From an uncultured Prevotella sp. (GTDB lineage Bacteria; Bacteroidota; Bacteroidia; Bacteroidales; Bacteroidaceae), in NCBI GenBank assembly GCA_900771975.1, contig CAAGPV010000078.1, positions 17,178 through 81,177 on the forward strand: DNA of 64,000 bases, written 5' to 3'. How positions within the stretch are numbered: the first letter of the stretch is position 1; every line of letters starts with the position of its first letter. This document shows positions 18,501 through 24,628 of the stretch, one piece after another. Under the pieces are notes generated by a model. The model ran no database searches and was not told the DNA's origin. It saw only the letters and a list, made by a program, of their open reading frames with translations. Position numbers and translations under genes: made by a program.

Positions 18501-19120
18501 TTAGCATCAAGACTGATAACGTTAAGGTTGTCTTGTCCGTTGGCCAGTACGTCAATGTCTTTCAGACCCGAATTGTCATAGGTAGTCATGTAGGCATGGC
18601 AGGTGTGGTTGCCGTTGGTATTGGTGTTGTAAACGTAGATGGCGTTGACAATGTGGGAAGTCCAAGGTTCGGGAACTACAGTTTTGCCAATGTTGCGAAG
18701 GTATTCCACCTGGTCGTCAACCACTGTGCCATTCTCGTCTTTGGCTGCTGCAACCACAAGGCTGATCTTTCTGCTGATGTAGTTGTAGTTGTAGGTGTCG
18801 GTGTAGGTCTTGATGTTTTTGTAGGCCGTGGCATCTTCTATTTTCACCTTTGAAAGGTCCAAGATGTTGATGGCGGTAAACTTTTCGATGGCCGCAAGGT
18901 CGTCTGCACTTGGCGTAACTCCGTCGCCAACAATGTTTACACGTGTTACATTGGGATAGTCTGAAGTGCTTATCCCAGCAGCGAAGGTTGCTACATCTCC
19001 TGCCTCGGTAACAGTGATGGTTAGGGTGGTGTCGCCCTCTATTGACGTTGTTGCCGTGGCTTCCGCTCTCAGTACAAGGCATACCAAAAGCGTCATTAAC
19101 AGTAATGCTCTTTTCATCAT
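15551..19120 (-). CDS. Secreted leucine-rich-repeat (BspA-like) surface protein with T9SS-type C-terminus
   Basis: The 1189-residue protein starts with a signal peptide (MMKRALLLMTLLVCLVLRAEA). Several BspA/LRR_5-like units are visible, for example LQSICIPANYTEIGSCAF and LPTNLKRIEKNAFANVEQF, and further degenerate repeats run through the first half. The C-terminus (VYNLNGQVVAHNGN...LPKGVYIIAGKKFIVK) fits the short Por-secretion/T9SS sorting end common in Prevotella. Proteins of this kind are exported through SprA and displayed or released; BspA relatives bind host proteins or other bacteria. The function here is not determined. A distant promoter (19443-19450) would give a leader of more than 300 nt. 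Confidence 0.8.
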   Translation of the reverse strand: MMKRALLLMTLLVCLVLRAEATATTSIEGDTTLTITVTEAGDVATFAAGISTSDYPNVTRVNIVGDGVTPSADDLAAIEKFTAINILDLSKVKIEDATAYKNIKTYTDTYNYNYISRKISLVVAAAKDENGTVVDDQVEYLRNIGKTVVPEPWTSHIVNAIYVYNTNTNGNHTCHAYMTTYDNSGLKDIDVLANGQDNLNVISLDANDTNQNLGKGNDKDILVALNNVNVKRLVLANVFGGWEGGTLETFTNPHVKALTLPTGATNLDQWEDNLKNIKLGEGAAAKAFMQLVCAYGSSDNPYYLYGYSAEAGALATFKNDHYYQSDINDAYKEVFFGNINIDDFDFFKGIKNNRLDLSNLTHVDADGNEIDINPALDKYTNEYIEYLVLPENDDYPTDPTFNNWFEGENACKNLKAVGIKISEQLTPDSIRNSIVISSNERGGIYSIAELMDKNHLRSAHKYQLSGLAYAKDLAARDIKVDENGHLTVSEKDNNGAITQGKTGTDVTGILDFTNATDFDYSHLRLWNKGENISEEEKKAAQNDLCLSQMGYGNTLTSIKLPTDESVYRLPSSFCPQGVTKLQSICIPANYTEIGSCAFKNIANLVLVYTTAENKAGKSGYLVGGKFQEQEPDITDENTEHTVQLPTNLKRIEKNAFANVEQFTDVYVSLNKAKEVPYCEKDAFSSGTLQGWGGFDGSHPITRKNYQNAKDKLFGILHFPNGLPKAKAELFTDLQRDYSLVDEAGTTDGNGNVFIWPTHDEWQRSFNQANTGYTWNNWTERDETGSLYGGKGEKYNKREDLADKDGNLKDYAKKYGLKAISGENAIYNSFAPKNPNYTEGSTESILEQNDTWIGWHQFVLVGAYDYFNPDDKKWHFSTSDNNWWTICLPFNMTAQQIEDTWGEGTKLCTLTGVTRDYTKNLICLEFGKDLVQEAKDNTYTGDVLKWRMPYMIKPALKTYTSENGEAYTGPTFTLSDEQYETLKEATKKITDEVGKHPRPQTTDDPCCITVQAKDENGNLLNTTDGNPYMYTFLGSYTKQYIPTYAYFLAWCEDPTNTNGWVNYFYQTEKPTIKNWNAYTSIVGHFNVEEATWTIPDKEAGKWAFSCSSDTEQRDAHEDALPNPSGDTKVKLAFDEGNATAIGHMTANGSIQSVENATVYNLNGQVVAHNGNVEGLPKGVYIIAGKKFIVK

Positions 19121-19436
19121 TTTTGTTAAAAGTGATTTTTGTTTTTATTTACTGAGTTGCGACTTGAGTTGTGAGTGGTCGAATTAGTTCTCGTTTAGCC
19201 GCTTGCTTTGGCTGCCCCGGTGTCCATTGCATTTCATCTTATTGTAGTGTGGCCTTGCAGGGCAAATGCTTTGATGGCATTTCAAGGTCTTTTGTCGTTT
19301 CCGAAAAGGCACTTGAGGTCTCTCGACCGAGTGCCCTAAAATACATAAAAAATTAACTCGTGTGGGTTTGACTTCATCCTCACGGACCCATCAATCCATT
19401 TCTGTAGTCGTTATATTACGCTCTACAATATTAATA
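19121..19436 (-). promoter_or_regulatory. Long structured 5' leader of the LRR surface protein gene
   Basis: This stretch has no plausible gene. On the minus strand it holds a hairpin at 19335-19308, in which GGCACT...AGTGCC encloses GGTC-GAGA-GACC (a GNRA tetraloop) followed by TTTTC. This resembles an attenuator about 100 nt after the predicted transcription start near 19436. Confidence 0.4.
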
Positions 19437-19442
19437 TAGTCG

Positions 19443-19450
19443 CAAAATTA
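19443..19450 (-). promoter_or_regulatory. -7 box upstream of the LRR protein gene
   Basis: TAATTTTG on the minus strand matches TAnnTTTG. No clear -33 TTTG is present. The region between 19451 and the HTH stop at 19540 otherwise holds only the hairpin noted separately. Confidence 0.35.
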
Positions 19451-19490
19451 CACTTATTCGGTCGGTTGACTATCTGTTGAGTGTAGTGCA

Positions 19491-19523
19491 GTTGTGTACA
19501 TGTAGCGTATTTCGCTACACAAC
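19491..19523 (-). terminator. Hairpin downstream of the HTH gene
   Basis: GTTGT/ACAAC and GTAGCG/CGCTAC stack into a bulged hairpin with a 5-nt loop, 16 nt after the HTH stop codon. No T-run follows on the minus strand, so termination is uncertain. Confidence 0.35.
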
Positions 19524-19539
19524 AGGGTGTGTAAGAAAT

Positions 19540-19755
19540 CTATCTTGCTTCTTTTGTTAGTTCTTCCGAATAAAGCTGGAAAAAGTCGTAGTGGAGAATG
19601 CGGCACAGGCGCAGGAGTATGCCCGTGTCAACGGTGTGCTTTTCGTAGATGCGGTAGATGTTGGTGCGATGACAGCCAAGCTCGCGGGCGAGCCAAATGC
19701 TTGTCTTGCCCTGGGCCTTCACTTGCTGCTGGATGTGTTCTCCTATATTTATCAT
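19540..19755 (-). CDS. Small XRE-like helix-turn-helix protein
   Basis: The 71-residue product (MINIGEHIQQQVKAQGKTSI...) has a single HTH: helix 2 around TSIWLARELGC and the recognition helix around HRTNIYRIYEKH, followed by LLRLCRILHYDFFQLYSEEL. It resembles the short lambda-repressor-like regulators of Bacteroidales. The reading frame stays open upstream to 19863, but that part overlaps a strongly structured leader and has no protein-like character, so I start at the ATG at 19755. The predicted promoter is 240-280 nt upstream. Targets are unknown; autoregulation through the leader or the upstream repeat array is possible but unproven. Confidence 0.7.
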   Translation of the reverse strand: MINIGEHIQQQVKAQGKTSIWLARELGCHRTNIYRIYEKHTVDTGILLRLCRILHYDFFQLYSEELTKEAR

Positions 19756-19801
19756 CGCATGTAGGGATATTTCCCAAATCGTTATGGGACAGAAAAAGCG
19801 T

Positions 19802-19996
19802 AGAACATCTTTCCATATGCTGATCGAAGGTCCTAGGAAAACCTGTAAGTGAGATATGGTCATAGTGTTCCACGCCGAACGTGGAAGACGCTATTATACT
19901 AACTCTCACTTAACAATCTTGAATTTCCTGGGTTCTCGATCGCAAGAAAAGCATAATGCTTCTTCTTATCCGTTAAAACTGATGAATAGTTTCATC
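19802..19996 (-). ncRNA. Candidate structured RNA: long rod-like hairpin (6S-like architecture)
   Basis: The minus-strand transcript from about 19996 can fold into one long, interrupted rod. From the tip outward the arms are TTCCACG/CGTGGAA (19868-19874 with 19880-19886), ATAG/CTAT (19862-19865 with 19891-19894), TAAGTGAGA/TCTCACTTA (19846-19854 with 19904-19912), then about 19 wobble-rich pairs (19821-19840 with 19924-19942). CTTTCC/GAAAAG (19809-19814 with 19946-19951) and a few more pairs out to 19802/19963 complete it. Internal loops of unequal size separate the stems. A separate hairpin (TGATGAA/TTCATCA) is at the 5' end. A rod with interior bubbles is the shape of 6S RNA, but a structured mRNA leader of the HTH gene or a palindromic mobile-element remnant fits too. 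Confidence 0.45.
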
Positions 19997-20002
19997 AACG
20001 CA

Positions 20003-20034
20003 CAAATTTATTAAAAACTTGGATAAGTTGCAAA
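20003..20034 (-). promoter_or_regulatory. Consensus promoter for the structured RNA / HTH gene
   Basis: On the minus strand TTTG (20034-20031), a 20-bp spacer and TAAATTTG (20010-20003) match the Bacteroidota consensus fully. The predicted start is near 19996. Confidence 0.7.
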
Positions 20035-20138
20035 TTTTTCTTCTCTATTTTGAGGCTCTTTTGCCAGCGATGTTTATGAGGTGAAATGAGCATTCTTTCA
20101 CCAATAGGTTTTAAAATTTTGCAGGTTGGAAAGTTATA

Positions 20139-20226
20139 CCGGCCGTTTTAGGAGCTAAAACACGGCATTTCAGGAGCTAAAACCGGCTGTTTTAGGAGCC
20201 AAAACAGCCGGTTTTACAATACAATA
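20139..20226. repeat. Array of 22-bp-period repeats (first copy of family)
   Basis: Three full 22-bp units (20139-20160, 20161-20182, 20183-20204) and a decaying fourth follow head to tail. The consensus is roughly NCGGCNGTTTTAGGAGCTAA plus AA. Each core, TTTTAG-GAG-CTAAAA, is a dyad. Unit three and its flanks also make a perfect 16-bp inverted repeat (20178-20193 with 20201-20216). A related array lies at 44436-44545. The rest of the gap (19997-20357) holds the promoter at 20003 and the nadB terminator. Confidence 0.8.
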
Positions 20227-20283
20227 TGTAAGTGATTGAAAATCAAGTGGCTATGAAAAGCGAAAAAAGACGTGGAAACAAAG

Positions 20284-20321
20284 GGACGGGATGACGGCCT
20301 TCTTTTGCCGTCATCCCGTCC
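20284..20321 (-). terminator. Terminator hairpin after nadB
   Basis: A perfect 15-bp GC-rich stem (20284-20298 with 20307-20321) has an 8-nt loop and is followed on the minus strand by CTTTGTTT. A second, AT-rich hairpin (20330-20361) overlaps the nadB stop codon. Confidence 0.75.
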
Positions 20322-20357
20322 AGTAGATGATAGAAAATGGGACCGAGGTCCTATTTT

Positions 20358-21947
20358 CTATTTTTTGTCGTAGGCATGAACAGGATAGTCGATGGTGTAA
20401 TGTAGGCCACGGCTCTCTTTGCGGTCGATGGCCTGACGGGTGATGAGATAGCCTACGTTTATCATGTTGCGCAGTTCGCAGATGTCGCGGTTGGCTTTGA
20501 CACGCTTGAATAGTGCTTCGGTCTCTTCGTAGAGTAAGTCGAGCCTATCCCAGGCACGCTTCAAGCGCAGGTCGCTGCGTACGATGCCCACATAGTTGGA
20601 CATGATTTCTCCCACTTCTTTCACGCTTTGCGTGATGAGCACCTTCTCTTCGTTGGTCATTGTTCCGGCGTCGTCCCATTCAGGGATGCGCTCGTTGAAA
20701 GAATAGTTGTCTACCACTTGCAGGGTGTGCTTGGCCGCAGCGTCAGCATAGACAACCGCCTCTATCAAGCTATTGGAAGCCAGCCGGTTGCCACCGTGCA
20801 ACCCTGTGCACGAACATTCGCCGATAGCATACAGACGATGGATGGACGACTGTCCGTCAAGGTCCACTTTGATGCCGCCACACATATAGTGGGCCGCAGG
20901 ACGAACGGGAATATAGTCTTTGGTGATGTCTATGCCTATTGACAGACACTTGTGATAGATGTTAGGGAAATGGTGTTTGGTTTCAGCAGCATCTTTGTGG
21001 GTTACATCCAAACAAACGTGGTCGATGCCGTGTATTTTCATTTCTTTGTCAATGGCACGAGCAACGATGTCGCGCGGAGCCAACGATAGCCGTTTGTCGT
21101 ATTTCTCCATGAAACTTTCGCCGTTGGGCAACCTGAGGATGCCTCCGTAGCCGCGCATGGCCTCCGTAATGAGAAAGGCTGGGTGGGTTTCCCCCTGATG
21201 ATAGAGCGCCGTGGGGTGGAATTGTACAAACTCCATGTCTTTCACTGTGCCCTTGGCACGGTAGACCATAGCCTCTCCGTCGCCAGTGGCGATGATGGGG
21301 TTTGTAGTGGTTTGATAGACGGCTCCGCAGCCACCAGTACACATGACGGTGACTTTGCTGAGATAGGTGTCAACCTTCTTGGTGTCAGGATTAAGCACAT
21401 AGGCACCGTAACACTCGATGTCTGGGGTGCGGCGTGTGACTTCTATGCCTAAATGGTGCTGGGTGATGATTTCCACCGCAAAGTGGTTTTCCTTGATGTC
21501 TATGTCGGGATGGGAGCGAACAGCCTCCATCAGTCCACGCTGAATCTCGGCACCTGTGTCGTCGGCATGGTGCAAAATGCGAAACTCCGAGTGGCCTCCT
21601 TCACGGTGAAGGTCGAACTGTCCGTCGTCCTTGCGGTCGAAATTGACGCCCCATTGAACGAGTTCGCGTATTTGGGCAGGTGCGTTCTTTACTACTTGCT
21701 CTACTGCTTTGGGATCAGAGATGTAGTCGCCTGCAATCATGGTGTCTTCGATGTGTTTGTCGAAATTGTCTACTTCAAGATTGGTCACCGATGCCACACC
21801 GCCTTGTGCGAAAGAGGTGTTAGCCTCATCAAGGGAAGTCTTGCAAATCATACAGATTCTTCCCTTATGCGCCCTTGCAACTTTCAGGGCGTAACTCATT
21901 CCAGCGACACCAGCGCCGATGATGAGAAAGTCGTACTTGTATACCAT
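20358..21947 (-). CDS. nadB: L-aspartate oxidase
   Basis: NadB oxidises L-aspartate to iminoaspartate, the first step of de novo NAD synthesis; in anaerobes fumarate can serve as acceptor. The FAD-binding fold is at the N-terminus (FLIIGAGVAGMSYALKVA). Flavoprotein/succinate dehydrogenase-type motifs follow: NTSFAQGGVASV, EFVQFHPTALYHQG, and GLHGGNRLASNSLIEAVVYA near the C-terminal FAD contact. The ATG at 21947 gives 529 residues. An open frame continues 28 codons further up but runs through the -7 box (21971-21978), so it is not coding. No nadA or nadC is adjacent. Confidence 0.93.
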   Translation of the reverse strand: MVYKYDFLIIGAGVAGMSYALKVARAHKGRICMICKTSLDEANTSFAQGGVASVTNLEVDNFDKHIEDTMIAGDYISDPKAVEQVVKNAPAQIRELVQWGVNFDRKDDGQFDLHREGGHSEFRILHHADDTGAEIQRGLMEAVRSHPDIDIKENHFAVEIITQHHLGIEVTRRTPDIECYGAYVLNPDTKKVDTYLSKVTVMCTGGCGAVYQTTTNPIIATGDGEAMVYRAKGTVKDMEFVQFHPTALYHQGETHPAFLITEAMRGYGGILRLPNGESFMEKYDKRLSLAPRDIVARAIDKEMKIHGIDHVCLDVTHKDAAETKHHFPNIYHKCLSIGIDITKDYIPVRPAAHYMCGGIKVDLDGQSSIHRLYAIGECSCTGLHGGNRLASNSLIEAVVYADAAAKHTLQVVDNYSFNERIPEWDDAGTMTNEEKVLITQSVKEVGEIMSNYVGIVRSDLRLKRAWDRLDLLYEETEALFKRVKANRDICELRNMINVGYLITRQAIDRKESRGLHYTIDYPVHAYDKK

Positions 21948-21970
21948 TTTGGTTTTACTTAAATCGGATG

Positions 21971-21978
21971 CAAAAGTA
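21971..21978 (-). promoter_or_regulatory. -7 box upstream of nadB
   Basis: TACTTTTG on the minus strand lies 23 nt before the nadB ATG. No convincing -33 element. Confidence 0.45.
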
Positions 21979-22020
21979 GTAAAAACTTGGCATATAGACC
22001 TTTGAAAATACTTTTTTTTG

Positions 22021-22028
22021 TAACTTTG
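22021..22028 (+). promoter_or_regulatory. -7 box upstream of the PBP4-type carboxypeptidase gene
   Basis: TAACTTTG matches TAnnTTTG and lies about 40 nt before the ATG at 22068, supporting that start. Confidence 0.45.
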
Positions 22029-22067
22029 CACAGTTGGGTTACCCCGGTTTCCCTAAATTACAACCTC

Positions 22068-23363
22068 ATGACATTAAAAAAACTGTTTTTGCAAGTGTTG
22101 CTTGTGGCTTTGGCATTTCCACTTTTTGCGCAAGAAACACTCACCGCTACAACTAATGCTGACACCGTAAAGACAGTTGCCCCCTTGGCAACCGACTCGT
22201 TGTTGCACGTTGACAGCACGTTGTCTGCCCCGACTGTCGATCCGGCCACATGGCGGCAACAAGTGAAAACCCAAATAGACGAATTGCTGGAAGACGACCT
22301 GTTCCAAACCACACAGGTAGCTGTAATGGTGTGGGACTTGACAGACGATGTGGCCGTCTATAGCCATAACGGGCGGCAACGTATGCGTCCGGCCTCTACC
22401 ATGAAGGTGGTGACTGCCATAGCTGCACTCGACCGCCTCGGCACCGACTACCAGTTTGCCACGCGTCTCTACCATACGGGCGACAAGGCAGACAGTTGCC
22501 GTACGTTGCACGGCAACCTTTATGTGGTAGGAGGAATGGATCCGAAACTGGAAAGAGAAGACTTGAAGGCCTTTGCCGACAGTTTGAAAGCCTTGCAGAT
22601 AGACACGATAGACGGCAACCTGTATGCCGACCTGTCCTTTAAAGACAAAAAACGGCTTGGCGCAGGATGGTGTTGGGACGACGAAGACGACAATCCGCGC
22701 TTGTCTCCACTGACCTATAATGGGAAAGAAACTGTCCTGTCACTTTTCAGAGACGTAATGCGCTCATCGGGAATTGTGTTTACGGGAATGACGAGCGATG
22801 CCGAGCGCCCCCACGATGCCCAACTCGTCTGTACGCGATACCGTAGTCTTTCGACGGTGATGCGCCCAATGCTGAAAAATAGCAATAACAGATGTGCAGA
22901 GGCGGTGTTCTACCAATTGGCCCACAAAGAAGGAGGGCGCTGGGCCACGGCACACGATGCTGCCCGTGAAGAAAATCGTACCATTAGGGCAACCGGCCTG
23001 GATGCCGACGACTATAGCATTGCCGATGGGTCGGGGTTGTCATTATACAACTATGTTACTGCCCAATTGGAGGTGAGCTTGTTGCGTTATGCCTGGAACC
23101 GGAAAGAAATCTATGGCAAACTTTACCCATTGCTTCCGATAGCTGGCGTGGACGGAACGCTGCGCAAACGTATGAAGGGAACAAAGGCGATGGGCAACGT
23201 TCATGCCAAGACAGGAACGGTGACTGGTGTGCGTTCGCTTGCTGGTTATTGCACAGCTTCCAACGGACACGAGATTGCTTTCTCCATTATCAATCAGGGA
23301 ATGGATGATGGTGCACCTGCAAGACACTTTCAAGACAAGGTTTGCAGGGCACTCTGCGAGTAG
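22068..23363 (+). CDS. dacB: D-alanyl-D-alanine carboxypeptidase/endopeptidase (PBP4-type, peptidase S13)
   Basis: This class C penicillin-binding protein trims or opens peptide crosslinks in peptidoglycan. The three active-site motifs are clear: SxxK as Ser110-Thr-Met-Lys113 in RPASTMKV, SxN in KNSNNRCAEAVFY, and KTG in HAKTGTVTGVRSLAGY. A signal peptide (MTLKKLFLQVLLVALAFPLF) places it in the periplasm. The length, 431 residues, is normal. The start at 22068 is preferred to an ATG at 21987 because the -7 box and leader lie between. The gene ends 7 nt before the convergent lipoprotein gene. Confidence 0.92.
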   Translation: MTLKKLFLQVLLVALAFPLFAQETLTATTNADTVKTVAPLATDSLLHVDSTLSAPTVDPATWRQQVKTQIDELLEDDLFQTTQVAVMVWDLTDDVAVYSHNGRQRMRPASTMKVVTAIAALDRLGTDYQFATRLYHTGDKADSCRTLHGNLYVVGGMDPKLEREDLKAFADSLKALQIDTIDGNLYADLSFKDKKRLGAGWCWDDEDDNPRLSPLTYNGKETVLSLFRDVMRSSGIVFTGMTSDAERPHDAQLVCTRYRSLSTVMRPMLKNSNNRCAEAVFYQLAHKEGGRWATAHDAAREENRTIRATGLDADDYSIADGSGLSLYNYVTAQLEVSLLRYAWNRKEIYGKLYPLLPIAGVDGTLRKRMKGTKAMGNVHAKTGTVTGVRSLAGYCTASNGHEIAFSIINQGMDDGAPARHFQDKVCRALCE

Positions 23364-23370
23364 AAAACAA

Positions 23371-23778
23371 CTATTGTTTTTTTTGGAAGACAACGTCTGT
23401 TCCGCGTAGGCTCATGGTGCCTTCCTCAATGTTGACGTCGGCGGTGTCGTTGACGTCAAGGGTTTCTCCGTTGCCAATGCTCTTGCCGTGCAAGATAAGT
23501 GTGCTGGGGGTGCTTCCTTTCTTCCAACTGTCGTATGGATAGGAAGCCATGTTGATGGAGCTGGCTTTTCCGCCGTTTTCTATACGTACACCCATCTCCT
23601 GTGCGGAATCGTTGGGATTTGTGGTGGTCCAATCGCCCAAAATGTTTTCTTCGGTCATGGTTTCAACCGAGTCGGAGTCGTTGTCGTTGTTGGCAGAAGA
23701 ACTGCCTTGACCATTCTTGCAGCTGAAGGTGCAAGTGAGGCATAGCAGTAGAAAGACGAAAACAAAACTTTTTTTCAT
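23371..23778 (-). CDS. Small lipoprotein with lipocalin-like beta domain
   Basis: The 135-residue product has a lipoprotein signal peptide with the acylated cysteine at residue 20 (CLTCTFSCKNGQ). A low-complexity Ser/Asn/Asp linker follows, then a small domain starting ILGDWTTTNPNDSAQEMGV that resembles the lipocalin-like lipoprotein domains of Bacteroides. No catalytic motif is visible and the function is unknown. The ATG at 23778 lies 2 nt after the stop of the HAD phosphatase gene, so they are probably cotranscribed. A longer open frame upstream overlaps the phosphatase gene and is not credible. Confidence 0.75.
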   Translation of the reverse strand: MKKSFVFVFLLLCLTCTFSCKNGQGSSSANNDNDSDSVETMTEENILGDWTTTNPNDSAQEMGVRIENGGKASSINMASYPYDSWKKGSTPSTLILHGKSIGNGETLDVNDTADVNIEEGTMSLRGTDVVFQKKQ

Positions 23779-23780
23779 AC

Positions 23781-24503
23781 TTATTTGTTTGATGATGATG
23801 TAATGTCCAGTAGCTCTGCAAGCTGGCCGAAGTGGGCTATGCAGAAAAGACGGGGATGGCTGAATTCGTCCATATGCTCGTGTCGCCAAATGGTGTGAAA
23901 GGGTATGTGGACGGCTTGGCAACCGACGGAAAGGGCAGGGGCTATGTCGCTTTTGAACGAATTGCCCACCATCACCACTTCGGAAGGAGGCAGTTGCAAA
24001 GATGCACACAACTCCCTGTAGGCATTCTCGTCTTTTTCAGAGACGATGGAAACGTGATGGAACAAAGGATATAGCCCAGACCGGCGAAGCTTGTTCTGCT
24101 GGTCGAGCAATTCGCCCTTAGTGAACACCACCAATTGGTAGCGCTGGCTATCGTGGAGCAGTTGCAATGTTGCGGCCACTTCCGGCAAGGGCGGAACGTC
24201 AAGCGTCAACAACGATTTGCCCAAACGGACAATTTCACCGATGGTGGCTGGCGAAACTGTACCCTTGCTCACCTTTAGCGCATTCTCCACCAGCGAGATG
24301 GTGAAGGCCTTGCAGCCATATCCGAGGATGGGCATATTGGCAGTTTCGGTGTGGAAAAGCTGTTTGGAAAGCTCGTCAGAAGTGCCAAAATCGGAAAGAA
24401 GTTTGCAATAGTCTTGTTCAACGGCATCGAAGTTGGACTGCAAATCCCACAAAGTGTCATCGGCATCAAAGGCAATCGCTCTAACAGGTTCTGATAGTTT
24501 CAT
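23781..24503 (-). CDS. HAD-superfamily phosphatase (YjjG-like)
   Basis: The 240-residue hydrolase shows HAD motif I, AFDADDTLWD (Asp13, Asp15), motif II around VVFTKGEL and motif IV around MVGNSFKSDIAPALSVG, with a helical cap between. Relatives dephosphorylate small phosphates such as nucleotides or phosphoglycolate; the substrate cannot be read from sequence. Its promoter (24509-24540) ends only 5 nt before the ATG, so the mRNA may be leaderless. It precedes the lipoprotein gene by 2 nt. Confidence 0.85.
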   Translation of the reverse strand: MKLSEPVRAIAFDADDTLWDLQSNFDAVEQDYCKLLSDFGTSDELSKQLFHTETANMPILGYGCKAFTISLVENALKVSKGTVSPATIGEIVRLGKSLLTLDVPPLPEVAATLQLLHDSQRYQLVVFTKGELLDQQNKLRRSGLYPLFHHVSIVSEKDENAYRELCASLQLPPSEVVMVGNSFKSDIAPALSVGCQAVHIPFHTIWRHEHMDEFSHPRLFCIAHFGQLAELLDITSSSNK

Positions 24504-24508
24504 GGGGA

Positions 24509-24540
24509 CAAAAGTAAGAAATTGTTGTCAAACCGGCAAA
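24509..24540 (-). promoter_or_regulatory. Consensus promoter of the HAD phosphatase-lipoprotein operon
   Basis: TTTG (24540-24537), a 20-bp spacer and TACTTTTG (24516-24509) on the minus strand. The -7 box lies immediately upstream of the ATG at 24503. Confidence 0.65.
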
Positions 24541-24571
24541 TATCTGATAGTCCCACTTGGGGCGCTTTAAC

Positions 24572-24603
24572 AAAAAAGCACATTCCCCAACAGGAATGTG
24601 CTT
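24572..24603 (-). terminator. Terminator of the etfB-etfA-acyl-CoA dehydrogenase operon
   Basis: AAGCACATTCC / GGAATGTGCTT form an 11-bp stem with a 6-nt loop, followed on the minus strand by TTTTTTG. Confidence 0.88.
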
Positions 24604-24628
24604 GATATAAAGAGTTGAAAACTGCGTA

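Noticed and set aside
19171..19356. A 61-codon plus-strand frame upstream of the LRR gene
   Set aside because: No promoter or homology; it lies in the minus-strand leader.
19756..19863. N-terminal extension of the HTH protein
   Set aside because: It overlaps the base-paired leader, has no HTH-family similarity, and the internal ATG at 19755 gives a family-like start.
20139..20226. CRISPR array interpretation of the 22-bp repeats
   Set aside because: Units abut without unique spacers and no cas gene is present.
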